64,000 nucleotides of DNA from Fibrobacterota bacterium (GTDB taxonomy: Bacteria > Fibrobacterota > Chitinivibrionia > Chitinivibrionales > Chitinispirillaceae): assembly GCA_023412475.1 (NCBI GenBank), contig JAEYNR010000057.1, forward strand, positions 1 through 64,000, read 5' to 3'. Positions 27,452-34,942 of the stretch are shown here, piece by piece. The position numbers and the translations under genes are program-made. The notes below the pieces were generated by a model, which saw nothing but the letters and a program-made list of their open reading frames with translations, had not been told where the DNA came from and ran no database searches. The stretch's first letter is position 1; each line of letters starts with the position of its first letter.

Positions 27452-28333
27452 ATGAATTTGATTCAGCATTTAACAGAGATCCAGGAACTTCCAACCCTAC
27501 CAGAAATAGCGCTTCGGATAAGAGCATTGATTGTTTCAGAAGAGGGTAACGCTACAATGCTGGCACGTCTTATAGAGCATGATCCATCACTTTCTGCAAA
27601 GGTTTTAAAAGTAGCGAATTCAGCATTTTATTGCACTCCAAACAAAAAGATTACCTCTATTAAACTTGCCATTACCCGAATCGGTTTCAATCAGATCGGA
27701 CACATCGCCATGGCAGTGAATCTGATACGGCAATTTTCAAGAAAATCCGATATTCTGGATTATCATCAATTCTGGAAACACTCTTTATCTTCAGCATTTC
27801 TTACCAACCTTATCCCTGATACTAATAGTTCGTCCGAACAAAGCCATTCTTTGTTTCTCTCTGGCCTGTTTCATGATATTGGTATTTTGGTTTTAGATCA
27901 GTTTTTCCATAAACAATTTGAGCAAATTATCAATTATGCAATATTAAAAGAAATCTCCTATCTGGAAGCAGAGAAGGAGCTTTTTCCCAATGAAACACAT
28001 GCGGCTATAGGCAGTGCTCTTATGGAGATGTGGAAGATTGACCTTTCAGTTGTAAACTGTGTTCGATATCATCATGCACCTGAGAAGGCTCCTGTTAATC
28101 TTCAGGCGGCAATCTGGGCCACCTACCTTTCAGAGTACATTTTATGCAATTCAGGGCTTGGTTCATTTGAAGGTATGATACAGAATGGAAATAAGGATGT
28201 AATTGGAGCACTTAATTTAACCTCAGATATGATTTGCAGCTATCTTAAACTTGCTGAATATGAAGTTGAACGTTCTGAACTTATCCTTGCTCTGGACTCT
28301 AATTACTCGCCTACACAACTACGTGCAGTCTAA
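27452..28333 (+). CDS. HDOD-domain signalling protein
   Basis: A 293-residue cytoplasmic protein consisting essentially of one HDOD domain. Hallmarks are LPTLPEIALRIRALI near the start, LARLIEHDPSLSAKVLKVANSAFY (given in overlapping parts LARLIEHDPSLSAK and KVLKVANSAFY), ITRIGFNQIGHIAMAVN, FLSGLFHDIGILVLDQF with a retained HD pair, and RYHHAPEKAP. HDOD proteins often act in chemotaxis, motility and stress signalling. It leads an operon with CheX (18 bases on) and CheY behind a strong promoter, so a link to phosphorelay signalling is likely. Two more HDOD genes occur at 44104-45870. Confidence 0.9.
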   Translation: MNLIQHLTEIQELPTLPEIALRIRALIVSEEGNATMLARLIEHDPSLSAKVLKVANSAFYCTPNKKITSIKLAITRIGFNQIGHIAMAVNLIRQFSRKSDILDYHQFWKHSLSSAFLTNLIPDTNSSSEQSHSLFLSGLFHDIGILVLDQFFHKQFEQIINYAILKEISYLEAEKELFPNETHAAIGSALMEMWKIDLSVVNCVRYHHAPEKAPVNLQAAIWATYLSEYILCNSGLGSFEGMIQNGNKDVIGALNLTSDMICSYLKLAEYEVERSELILALDSNYSPTQLRAV

Positions 28334-28351
28334 CCTTGGGAGATCTTTTTA

Positions 28352-28810
28352 ATGGATGTTTCTTATATAAACCCTTTCATACAGGCCACCATCGATTGTT
28401 TCAAAACCATGATCACTGATAAAATTTCGCCTCTGTCCCCATCTTTGAAACTTCAGCCATTCTCCCGTTATGCCATATCTGGAGTTATTGGACTTTCCGG
28501 TGAAGCCCAGGGATCTATTTCGTTTGGCTTTTCCATGCCGGTTGCAGTAAAGGTGGTTTCTGACATGTTAAAAGCTCCAATCAAGGAAACCGATCCAGAT
28601 CTTACGGATGCTATCGGAGAAATAGCCAACATCATCGCAGGTAATGCTAAAAAGGGATTGGCAAATTTTAATTTGTCTATTTCTCTGCCCAATGTTATTA
28701 TCGGAACAGATCATATCCTGAGCGGTGAAGGAGAGACTCCAACCATACTGGTACCTTTTACCAGCGGCTCGGGCGACTTTATCATGGAAATATCTTTAAA
28801 AACAAAATAA
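28352..28810 (+). CDS. cheX: CheX-like CheY-phosphate phosphatase
   Basis: A 152-residue protein of the CheC/CheX/FliY phosphatase family, which dephosphorylate CheY. The active-site type helix is LTDAIGEIANIIAGNAKKGL (around residues 86-105), containing the ExxN pair. GLSGEAQGSISFGFSMPVAV before it and LPNVIIGTDH after it fit the fold. There is one such helix, as in CheX and not two as in CheC. Immediately downstream, 12 bases on, is a CheY-like receiver, the natural substrate. The gene is followed by a good AGGAG site for cheY. Confidence 0.88.
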   Translation: MDVSYINPFIQATIDCFKTMITDKISPLSPSLKLQPFSRYAISGVIGLSGEAQGSISFGFSMPVAVKVVSDMLKAPIKETDPDLTDAIGEIANIIAGNAKKGLANFNLSISLPNVIIGTDHILSGEGETPTILVPFTSGSGDFIMEISLKTK

Positions 28811-28822
28811 ACAGGAGAAAAT

Positions 28823-29179
28823 ATGAAGATTTTACTCATCGATGATTCTGCTACCATGAGAAGAATTCAGAAAACGCAGATAAACGGACTTGGTTTCACC
28901 GATGTGGTAGAAGCGGGTGATGGTGAAGAAGGGCTCAAAAAGCTAGAACAGAGTATGCCAGTAGATCTTATTATGCTGGATTGGAACATGCCGGTTATGG
29001 ATGGGCTTACCTTTCTTAAAAAGGTACGCTCAATAGACGCTTATAAAAATGTTAAAATTATCATGTGCACTTCAGAATCTGAAAAAGCCAGAGTGGTTGA
29101 GGCTTTGAAAGCCGGGGCCAATAATTATCTGGTTAAACCCTTTACCCCGGATGCGCTGAAGGAAAAAATGGGGATCTGA
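28823..29179 (+). CDS. cheY: CheY-like response regulator
   Basis: A 118-residue single receiver domain. ILLIDDSATMRRI supplies the acidic pocket, LIMLDWNMPVMDGLTFL the phosphoacceptor aspartate near residue 54, IIMCTSES the conserved Thr/Ser, and NNYLVKPFTPD the conserved lysine. It is typical of CheY, the output to the flagellar switch or to other effectors. AGGAG lies seven bases before the ATG. It is the last gene of the HDOD-CheX-CheY operon; no chemoreceptor or CheA is in the window, so its kinase is elsewhere. Confidence 0.92.
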   Translation: MKILLIDDSATMRRIQKTQINGLGFTDVVEAGDGEEGLKKLEQSMPVDLIMLDWNMPVMDGLTFLKKVRSIDAYKNVKIIMCTSESEKARVVEALKAGANNYLVKPFTPDALKEKMGI

Positions 29180-29309
29180 ATTATTATTGACCCAAAAACC
29201 GCAGTAGATTGGTCATGGTAGCCAAAATCTTTCGCGCTTAAATTTTTCATTTCCTTTGGCTCTGTTTGGATAAAGTGATGTTGCTGAGCCAAAAAAAAGA
29301 ATCTGGGGT

Positions 29310-30032
29310 TTACTTTACTCTGTTGAAAGAATCAATATTCAATAGAAAATAGTTTAAATCAACATCACTGTTAACCCCATTTATGTTACCGATCTGATAT
29401 TGCCAGATAAGCATGTTCTTAGTTTTGATTTTTGGACGTTTATTAATGCTGCGAACCCAAAAATGATATTCATCGAACTGGTTTAATTTGTATAGATCGT
29501 AAAAATCTTCCGTGGTGTAAATTATCGGAGTAACACCATATTCAAGCTGGGTTTTTTCTAAAAAATACCTCAGCTCATTATGCAAAGAATCTATTGAAAG
29601 TCTTTTTTTACAGTTTCCTATAAATTCGACATCAACTGCCGGAGGCAGATCACCGGTAACTGCAGTTGCATTTTTAACAAAATTTCTGAATTGATCCCTG
29701 GCAGAACTGCAGAATGTAAAATAATGGTATGCTCCAACTAAAACTCCAGCTTTCTTTGCATGATTATAATTGGATTCAAACAAAGAATCCTTAAAAGTAC
29801 TTCCCTCGGTTGCTTTAATATATGCAAATGAGACACTTTGCCCTTTAACTGTGTCCCAGTTTATCCTTCTTTGATGATGAGATACATCGATTCCTAAAAC
29901 AGGATCTGAGGTGCTATCAATTGCATAGGTTAAATAAGAATAAAACAGGACAATTAATATTATCAGACTTCTTCTACTTACTTTTGAAACAATATATTTA
30001 CTTATGAGTCCTTTGTGCTTTTCGGCAGCCAT
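29310..30032 (-). CDS. GH25 muramidase (lysozyme), membrane-anchored or exported
   Basis: A 240-residue protein with an N-terminal hydrophobic anchor or signal at about 20-38 (SLIILIVLFYSYLTYA). The remainder is a GH25 domain: LGIDVSHHQRRINWDTVKG at the start, FAYIKATEGSTFKD, AGVLVGAYHYFTF, and PPAVDVEFIG with the catalytic acidic residues. GH25 enzymes cleave the MurNAc-GlcNAc bond of peptidoglycan. GGAAG lies seven bases before ATG 30032. It faces the cheY gene tail to tail and follows a tetratricopeptide gene by about 95 bases. Role in cell-wall turnover or surface protein passage is an inference. Confidence 0.9.
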   Translation of the reverse strand: MAAEKHKGLISKYIVSKVSRRSLIILIVLFYSYLTYAIDSTSDPVLGIDVSHHQRRINWDTVKGQSVSFAYIKATEGSTFKDSLFESNYNHAKKAGVLVGAYHYFTFCSSARDQFRNFVKNATAVTGDLPPAVDVEFIGNCKKRLSIDSLHNELRYFLEKTQLEYGVTPIIYTTEDFYDLYKLNQFDEYHFWVRSINKRPKIKTKNMLIWQYQIGNINGVNSDVDLNYFLLNIDSFNRVK

Positions 30033-30127
30033 ACCTTCACTTCCACTACTCCTGCTTTTGAAACAAAATTAATTAATCGGGAATAACACTCTAAGCCTGA
30101 GATTAATGCAGCCCCCCTCTTATCAAA

Positions 30128-31066
30128 TTACCGGAAGCTGGATGTCCGGGCTTTAAATTCCCTACCCTTTTTACGCCAGCTCTGAGGTTCTACGGGACAG
30201 TATTCAGGATAGCGCTGAAGAAGATCTTCCAGTTCGTTTTTACTATGATTTACATCAAGGTCACGCGGGCCAGCATTGTTGAGGTATCGATTAAGCCATA
30301 CAATTGCAGATTCAGGTAAGTCAATGTGATACCGGTAAAGGTACGCCATGTTTTTTGAAACATCCGGATCAGTTGGTTTCTCATGGTAGGTGTTTCTGAG
30401 AAGAGTTTCAGCTTCTGGAAACCTCGATAATTTCGAATATAAAGAGCTAAGTGCAAGTCTTGCATCTTTATGCATCTTATCAATCTGCAATACCTTTTGA
30501 AACATTTTTTCAGCTTCGTAAAACCACCCTTTCTCGCTGTAGATCTGCCCAAGGTAATAGCAGGCTTTCGATAGTTTTTCCCCTTCTTCTGTTGCCACAA
30601 CCCTTTTTAGCTGCGCTACTGCAGAGTCTATCTCTTGAGATCTGAACCAGTCCGATTCATTGGTACCGTAGGTTTTCCATTTTTCATCTTTTCGATCCTG
30701 CAGAGCTTTGAAAAAAAGAAGTTCAGCTTTAAGCAAAATAAAATCTGAAGAACCAGAATCGATCTGATTTATAGAAGCCAAAGCCTCCTCAAATCGTCCC
30801 CGTTGCATCAGCCGCTCAACATTTTTTAATGAAGGTTTAAAGTTGAAATTAATGATATGAACCAGAAGAATTGCTGTTACCAGAACAGTTGATACGATAG
30901 ACCCTATCACCAGGATCACAGGAAAAGAGAGTCCTTTGGAATTATTCACCAGGTATACTTTTTCCGGTGAATAATTCCTGTTTCGGATATCGTGCATATT
31001 AGTCTTAATTTTTCTCTTTATTCTATTCTCTTCTCCAAGCACACCAGTAAGGGATTCCATCCTCAT
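30128..31066 (-). CDS. Membrane-anchored tetratricopeptide repeat protein
   Basis: Up to 312 residues: a cytoplasmic N terminus, one membrane segment (FPVILVIGSIVSTVLVTAIL at about 50-70), then tetratricopeptide repeats in the periplasm (MQRGRFEEALASINQIDSG, GWFYEAEKMFQKVLQIDKM, LSRFPEAETLLRNTYHEKP). The start is uncertain: ATG 31066 and ATG 31060 overlap the gene before it, and ATG 30997 would drop 23 residues with no better ribosome binding site. It probably assembles a periplasmic complex; no partner is known. It overlaps the small exported protein upstream, so the two may be co-translated. Confidence 0.8.
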   Translation of the reverse strand: MRMESLTGVLGEENRIKRKIKTNMHDIRNRNYSPEKVYLVNNSKGLSFPVILVIGSIVSTVLVTAILLVHIINFNFKPSLKNVERLMQRGRFEEALASINQIDSGSSDFILLKAELLFFKALQDRKDEKWKTYGTNESDWFRSQEIDSAVAQLKRVVATEEGEKLSKACYYLGQIYSEKGWFYEAEKMFQKVLQIDKMHKDARLALSSLYSKLSRFPEAETLLRNTYHEKPTDPDVSKNMAYLYRYHIDLPESAIVWLNRYLNNAGPRDLDVNHSKNELEDLLQRYPEYCPVEPQSWRKKGREFKARTSSFR

Positions 31067-31478
31067 CCCGCAGACGAAGAATGCGCCCCTTTGAAAGCTG
31101 TTTTACATAAGAAGCCATTACCACCTTCTTGCCTTCAATACTGGTTTCACATCCCCGGACTTCCACATCATTTCCTAAGGCCAAACCCATGTCCTGATAA
31201 AGAATATACCATCCCGGCCCCAGGTGAATCGTGTGTTCACGGTTATCTTTTTTTATGGCCAACTGAATTCCATAAGACATGTCTCGAAATGGTGCCAGTG
31301 TATCGATGCCAATAATTTTACCGGTGAAGGTCTGCAGATTGTACTTATTGAAGTATTGCTCATAACGGCCACCTAATCCCCAACCATCGCTTCCACGGAA
31401 TTTCACTCCATGCTGAGCCTGAATCTGAGAAACTACCAGGAACAGTAAAGCCGTGACTACCAATAACCTGACTTTCAA
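31023..31478 (-). CDS. Small exported protein, OB-fold-like, function unknown
   Basis: A 151-residue protein starting at TTG 31478, chosen because AAGGAGG lies six bases upstream and a signal peptide follows directly (KVRLLVVTALLFLVVSQIQA). The mature part has a five-strand pattern (FTGKIIGIDTLAPF, GIQLAIKKDNREHTIHLGPG, GNDVEVRGCETSIEGKKV, then ILRLRDEDGIPYW and CAWRR) that resembles periplasmic OB-fold proteins ending in an RDEDGxPxWxxW-type motif. I do not recognise a tested function for this family. A longer frame reaching 31568 is not supported by any ribosome binding site. It overlaps the tetratricopeptide gene. Confidence 0.75.
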   Translation of the reverse strand: MKVRLLVVTALLFLVVSQIQAQHGVKFRGSDGWGLGGRYEQYFNKYNLQTFTGKIIGIDTLAPFRDMSYGIQLAIKKDNREHTIHLGPGWYILYQDMGLALGNDVEVRGCETSIEGKKVVMASYVKQLSKGRILRLRDEDGIPYWCAWRRE

Positions 31479-31841
31479 AACAGCCTCCTTTTTATGTCGG
31501 ATTTTACAGATTCTCCCACCTCCTGGGGAATCAGCCATCTTTATTCTATCAAGAATAATATAAAACATGTATGAAAATTAATGAAACATGTGCATGGGAT
31601 TATACCTAAATATAGCCCGATTCACGTCAACAGAACCGGTCTATAGTAAGCAGTAAGCTCTATTATACAGGCTAATATATGGTTTTGAACAGCTAATATA
31701 TGTTGTTTTTAGCCATAAAGCATTGGTTCAGAAGAGAGTAATAATTGCAGAATTTTGAACCATCTGGCGGAATCAAACAAGAGCTTTTTTTAACATTTCG
31801 GGCTCTCAAACAACCAACTAATCAATCATCCATAAACATTT
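31479..31841. other. Intergenic region with short direct repeats
   Basis: About 360 bases without a gene. The 11-base word GCTAATATATG occurs twice (31671-31681 and 31692-31702), 21 bases apart, which puts both on one face of the helix, as expected for tandem regulator sites. ACATGT also occurs twice near 31566 and 31583. No terminator is clear. Confidence 0.4.
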
Positions 31842-32501
31842 TTACCCGTTTTTTTCCAGAAATCGAATTACATACTCCGGTTTCTCTACAATCAGGTCTG
31901 CTCCACTAGTCAACAGTTCCTCAGTTTCACGGAACCCCCATAAACAGCCACAGGCAAACATACCGGCAGATTTTGCGGTTTTCATATCGACTGCGGAATC
32001 CCCCAGGTAGAAAAATTCACAAGGAGAAACCCCTACTGATCTGGCAAGGCTCAGAGCTGCCGCAGGGTCTGGTTTTTTCGGAAATTTCCCAGCACCTACA
32101 ATCTCTCTGAAAACAGAATCTCCGAAATAGTGTTCGATGACTTTTACCGTGAGCTCATGAGGCTTATTAGAGAGTACAGAAAGTGCAAGGTCTTTACCGG
32201 ACATATATTTCAATAGCTGCGGGATTCCATCGTAAATTCTGGTTTTGCAGTCCCACCTTCTGGCATACTCATCTTTCATCTGAGACAGGCAAAGCTCTAT
32301 GAGTTTTTGATCGGTAGAATCCTCAGGAAGAGCACGCGAGACCAGCACCCTCATTCCTTCCCCAACAAAGAAGCGATAATCACCTACAGGATGGAGCGGG
32401 AATCCGTGTATAGATAAGACATGATTCATGGAATCTGCTATATCGTTGAGACTATCAACAAGAGTGCCATCCAGATCAAAAAGGGCTGCCTTGAATTTCA
32501 T
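31842..32501 (-). CDS. gph: HAD-family phosphatase, phosphoglycolate phosphatase-like
   Basis: A 219-residue cytoplasmic HAD hydrolase. Motif I is ALFDLDGTLVDSLNDI (nucleophile and acid Asp), motif II is LSVLSNKPHE, motif III lysine is in FPKKPDPAA, and motif IV is FYLGDSAVDMKTAKSAGM. The helical cap between residues 15 and 80 and the length match phosphoglycolate phosphatases, which salvage 2-phosphoglycolate, but substrate specificity in HAD proteins is hard to read. Its ATG overlaps the stop of rluB (ATGA), so the two are translationally coupled. Confidence 0.85.
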   Translation of the reverse strand: MKFKAALFDLDGTLVDSLNDIADSMNHVLSIHGFPLHPVGDYRFFVGEGMRVLVSRALPEDSTDQKLIELCLSQMKDEYARRWDCKTRIYDGIPQLLKYMSGKDLALSVLSNKPHELTVKVIEHYFGDSVFREIVGAGKFPKKPDPAAALSLARSVGVSPCEFFYLGDSAVDMKTAKSAGMFACGCLWGFRETEELLTSGADLIVEKPEYVIRFLEKNG

Positions 32502-33262
32502 TTTTTTTCTTTTTTATAGCCACTGTTTTTAAGTGAGTTGATTTCCCGTTCTGAGAGTGGTCTAATTTCTCCAGGCTTCATCTCTCCCAGTTTGACCGAT
32601 CCGAACTGAACCCGACGCAATCTGCCCACCAGAACCCCCAAAGTCTCAAACATGCGTCTTATCTGGCGGTTTTTTCCCTCATAGAGATCGAGTTCATACC
32701 AGAACTGCTTTCTCTGGTCAGTCCCTTCAGAGATTTGGCGAATCTCTCTGGCATGAAGAATCTGTCCGTTTGATTCGATCCCCTCGATAAATGACTGCCG
32801 CTCCTTATCGCCCAAAGAATGGTCTATTTTGACTCTGTACACTTTCTTTATCTGAAACCTGGGGTGGGTCAGAGCATGGATCAGCTCCCCATCGTTAGTT
32901 AACAACAAAAGCCCCTCTGAGCCAAAATCCAGTCTTCCAACATAATTAAGATGCTCGATATTCAAGCCTTTATTTTTTAGAGCATCATAGATGGTTTCCC
33001 GCTCCTGAGGATCCGCTTTTGTCACCATCACATTTCTAGGCTTATAATAAGCGAAATACTCCAGCAGATGAAAACGTTTGACCTCTTTACCCCAGTACTC
33101 CACCTTGTCCTTGCCAGGAATAATGCGGCTTCCCAGTTCAGTAACCCTGCTTCCATTTACATGAATCTTCCCTGACTCAATCAGCTCGTCAGCTTTTCGT
33201 CTGGACCCTATCCCACACTGAGCCAGAAATTTATTTAACCTCACTGGTTGCTGGTCATTCAT
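32498..33262 (-). CDS. rluB: 23S rRNA pseudouridine synthase, RluB/RsuA family
   Basis: A 254-residue enzyme: an S4 RNA-binding domain at the N terminus (VRLNKFLAQCGIGSRRKADE, residues about 6-25) and a pseudouridine synthase domain. The catalytic block is YVGRLDFGSEGLLLLTNDGE, containing the essential aspartate. NRQIRRMFETLG and VGRLRRVQFGSV are also typical. RluB modifies helix 92 or a near position of 23S rRNA; distinguishing RluB, RluE and RsuA by eye is uncertain. AAGGTG precedes the start. It overlaps the DUF512 gene by eight bases and gph by four, forming a three-gene operon. Confidence 0.88.
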   Translation of the reverse strand: MNDQQPVRLNKFLAQCGIGSRRKADELIESGKIHVNGSRVTELGSRIIPGKDKVEYWGKEVKRFHLLEYFAYYKPRNVMVTKADPQERETIYDALKNKGLNIEHLNYVGRLDFGSEGLLLLTNDGELIHALTHPRFQIKKVYRVKIDHSLGDKERQSFIEGIESNGQILHAREIRQISEGTDQRKQFWYELDLYEGKNRQIRRMFETLGVLVGRLRRVQFGSVKLGEMKPGEIRPLSEREINSLKNSGYKKEKK

Positions 33263-34577
33263 AAATCACCTTTTTTCTCTTTTTCACACAAAAAATATCT
33301 TCCGGAGACTTTGCGGTTCTAATATTGAAACCGGTATTTTTACGTATTCTCTGCAGGGAGAAGCCATCGAGAGTATAGCCACCGAAATTAAACATCACCT
33401 CAGGAACAATAACCTGCTCGTATTTTTTGTTTTTTGATTCTCTTTTTATGGTACTTATAATATCTTTAGCAGTCAACAATCCTGCCACAGTCACGGTTTC
33501 ACCGAAAAATTCATTTTTAACAGCCACAACATCCATATCTGAGAGGCCATATTTTTTTTCTGCTTCACTGGTGATTTTCTTCAAATAAGGGTAGGCAGAA
33601 ACAGAGGTAAGAAGCAGAGTGTTTCGTTGTGAAGCGACCTGTGTTTTGCCTGAATTCAGCTTGTTTTTATAGCTTTTCCACTGCTCCAGAAGCGTTCGTA
33701 TAAGCCCCACCCCATTCTCTATCTGGGGATAATCTTCATAGTACTTTGAGGGGGGAATTTTCAAACCTGCTTTAATGAAAAATTCATCTGCCAGAAAAAG
33801 TTTCCTGAATCCGTCTTTATGGAGATGTTCCAGGCTCATTTGTTCGACTTTACTACAGATCCATCCGGCACTATCAGAATTCACCTGTTCAAGGATGAGT
33901 TTGCGATATCTTGTCAAACCCACAGGTACTACTGCGATAGACAACAAGTTTTCATTGAAAGTAAAAAGATTCTCCAAAGTCCGCAACAGCACATCACCAT
34001 CATTATGCCCTTTACACACCACAATCTGGGTGTGAAATGCGATGCCATTATCTCTAAGAAAGTCAAGCTGATCCATTACAGGAGGAGCCTTGCTGTTTCT
34101 AAGCATTTTGTTACGGACACCTGTATCTGTGGCGTGAACAGATATAAATAATGGTGAAATCCCAAGCCTTGCAACCTTCTCCAGGTCTTTCTTGGAAGCA
34201 CTGCTCAGAGTGACATAGTTTCCATTTAAAAATGAGTACTTGAAATCTTCATCTTTTATATAAAGCCCTGATCTCAAACCAGGAGGCATCTGATCAATAA
34301 AGCAGAAGATGCATCGGTTTTTGCAGGTGTTTATAGGTCTCTCCTCAATGTCTACATCCAGAAAACATCCCTCTTCCCGAATGACTATTATTTCAAAACT
34401 TGCAGCTCCTCTGCAAACCGAAAGCTCTAAAAGACAATCGGCTGCAAAGAACTTGAAATCCAGCTCATCTGATACCTCTTCACCATTAATTGAATTAACC
34501 ACATCCCCGGAGCGCAATCCTGCCCTATAAAAGGGTGACTCTTTTGGAACATGTCTGATTTTTACCCCTCTTATCAT
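33255..34577 (-). CDS. DUF512 radical-SAM protein with N-terminal PDZ domain
   Basis: A 440-residue protein. Residues 1-75 are a PDZ-like domain (GLRSGDVVNSINGEEVSDEL). A radical SAM cluster follows as CKNRCIFCFIDQMPPGLR (CxxxCxxC). The DUF512 domain continues with LNGNYVTLSSASKKDLE, PLFISVHATDTGVRNKML and VVPVGLTRYR to the end. This family occurs widely next to ribosome or GTPase genes such as der; its chemistry is unknown. It heads the operon with rluB and gph, which hints at a link to translation. The last eight bases overlap rluB. Confidence 0.88.
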   Translation of the reverse strand: MIRGVKIRHVPKESPFYRAGLRSGDVVNSINGEEVSDELDFKFFAADCLLELSVCRGAASFEIIVIREEGCFLDVDIEERPINTCKNRCIFCFIDQMPPGLRSGLYIKDEDFKYSFLNGNYVTLSSASKKDLEKVARLGISPLFISVHATDTGVRNKMLRNSKAPPVMDQLDFLRDNGIAFHTQIVVCKGHNDGDVLLRTLENLFTFNENLLSIAVVPVGLTRYRKLILEQVNSDSAGWICSKVEQMSLEHLHKDGFRKLFLADEFFIKAGLKIPPSKYYEDYPQIENGVGLIRTLLEQWKSYKNKLNSGKTQVASQRNTLLLTSVSAYPYLKKITSEAEKKYGLSDMDVVAVKNEFFGETVTVAGLLTAKDIISTIKRESKNKKYEQVIVPEVMFNFGGYTLDGFSLQRIRKNTGFNIRTAKSPEDIFCVKKRKKVIYE

Positions 34578-34700
34578 AGATAACCTGAACCATTTGCTGA
34601 AAATACCTGTAAAATAGAGCCTCTTTAAAAGCTCTCAATCTCTTCAGAAAATAAAAGAGTGAGATTTTATAAAGTTACGGATGTAGTATAGTTTTAGTCA

Positions 34701-34730
34701 TTGATATTTCCAAGTTATTATACATATAAT
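34701..34730 (+). promoter_or_regulatory. Sigma-70-type promoter of the invasin-like operon
   Basis: TTGATA (34701-34706) and a perfect TATAAT (34725-34730) are separated by 18 bases. The start of transcription would be near 34737, leaving a 206-base leader before the GTG start codon. Confidence 0.75.
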
Positions 34731-34781
34731 TGAGATGAAACTGTCCACTACTGCCTTTAATCGAAACACATTGATAATCCC

Positions 34782-34842
34782 GACAGGCAGCAGTGGGGGC
34801 ATTCGATAAAAGCTCAGGGGCGATACAACCTGTCTGTTTTTT
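34782..34842 (+). promoter_or_regulatory. Structured leader with terminator-like hairpin
   Basis: GACAGG (34782-34787) pairs with CCTGTC (34829-34834), directly followed by TG and six T (34837-34842). The 41-base interior has two G-rich runs (GTGGGGGC and CAGGGGC) and can fold internally (GGGC with GCTC). It sits between the promoter and the coding region, so it could attenuate transcription. I compared it with the c-di-GMP, TPP, glycine, cobalamin and fluoride riboswitch cores that I know and found no match. Confidence 0.5.
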
Positions 34843-34942
34843 AGGTAAAAAGGTCTGTTTCAGTCAGGGCGACTAACCCAGGGTTATTAACGACTTATTT
34901 TGACAACCATCTGAATCAGAAATAAAAAAAGGGGGACAATCT

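Noticed and set aside
31671..31702. CRISPR-like repeats
   Set aside because: Only two short copies of 11 bases, no regular spacers and no cas gene anywhere in the window.
34782..34842. Naming the structured leader as a c-di-GMP, TPP, glycine, cobalamin or fluoride riboswitch
   Set aside because: None of the conserved cores of those classes is present in the sequence.
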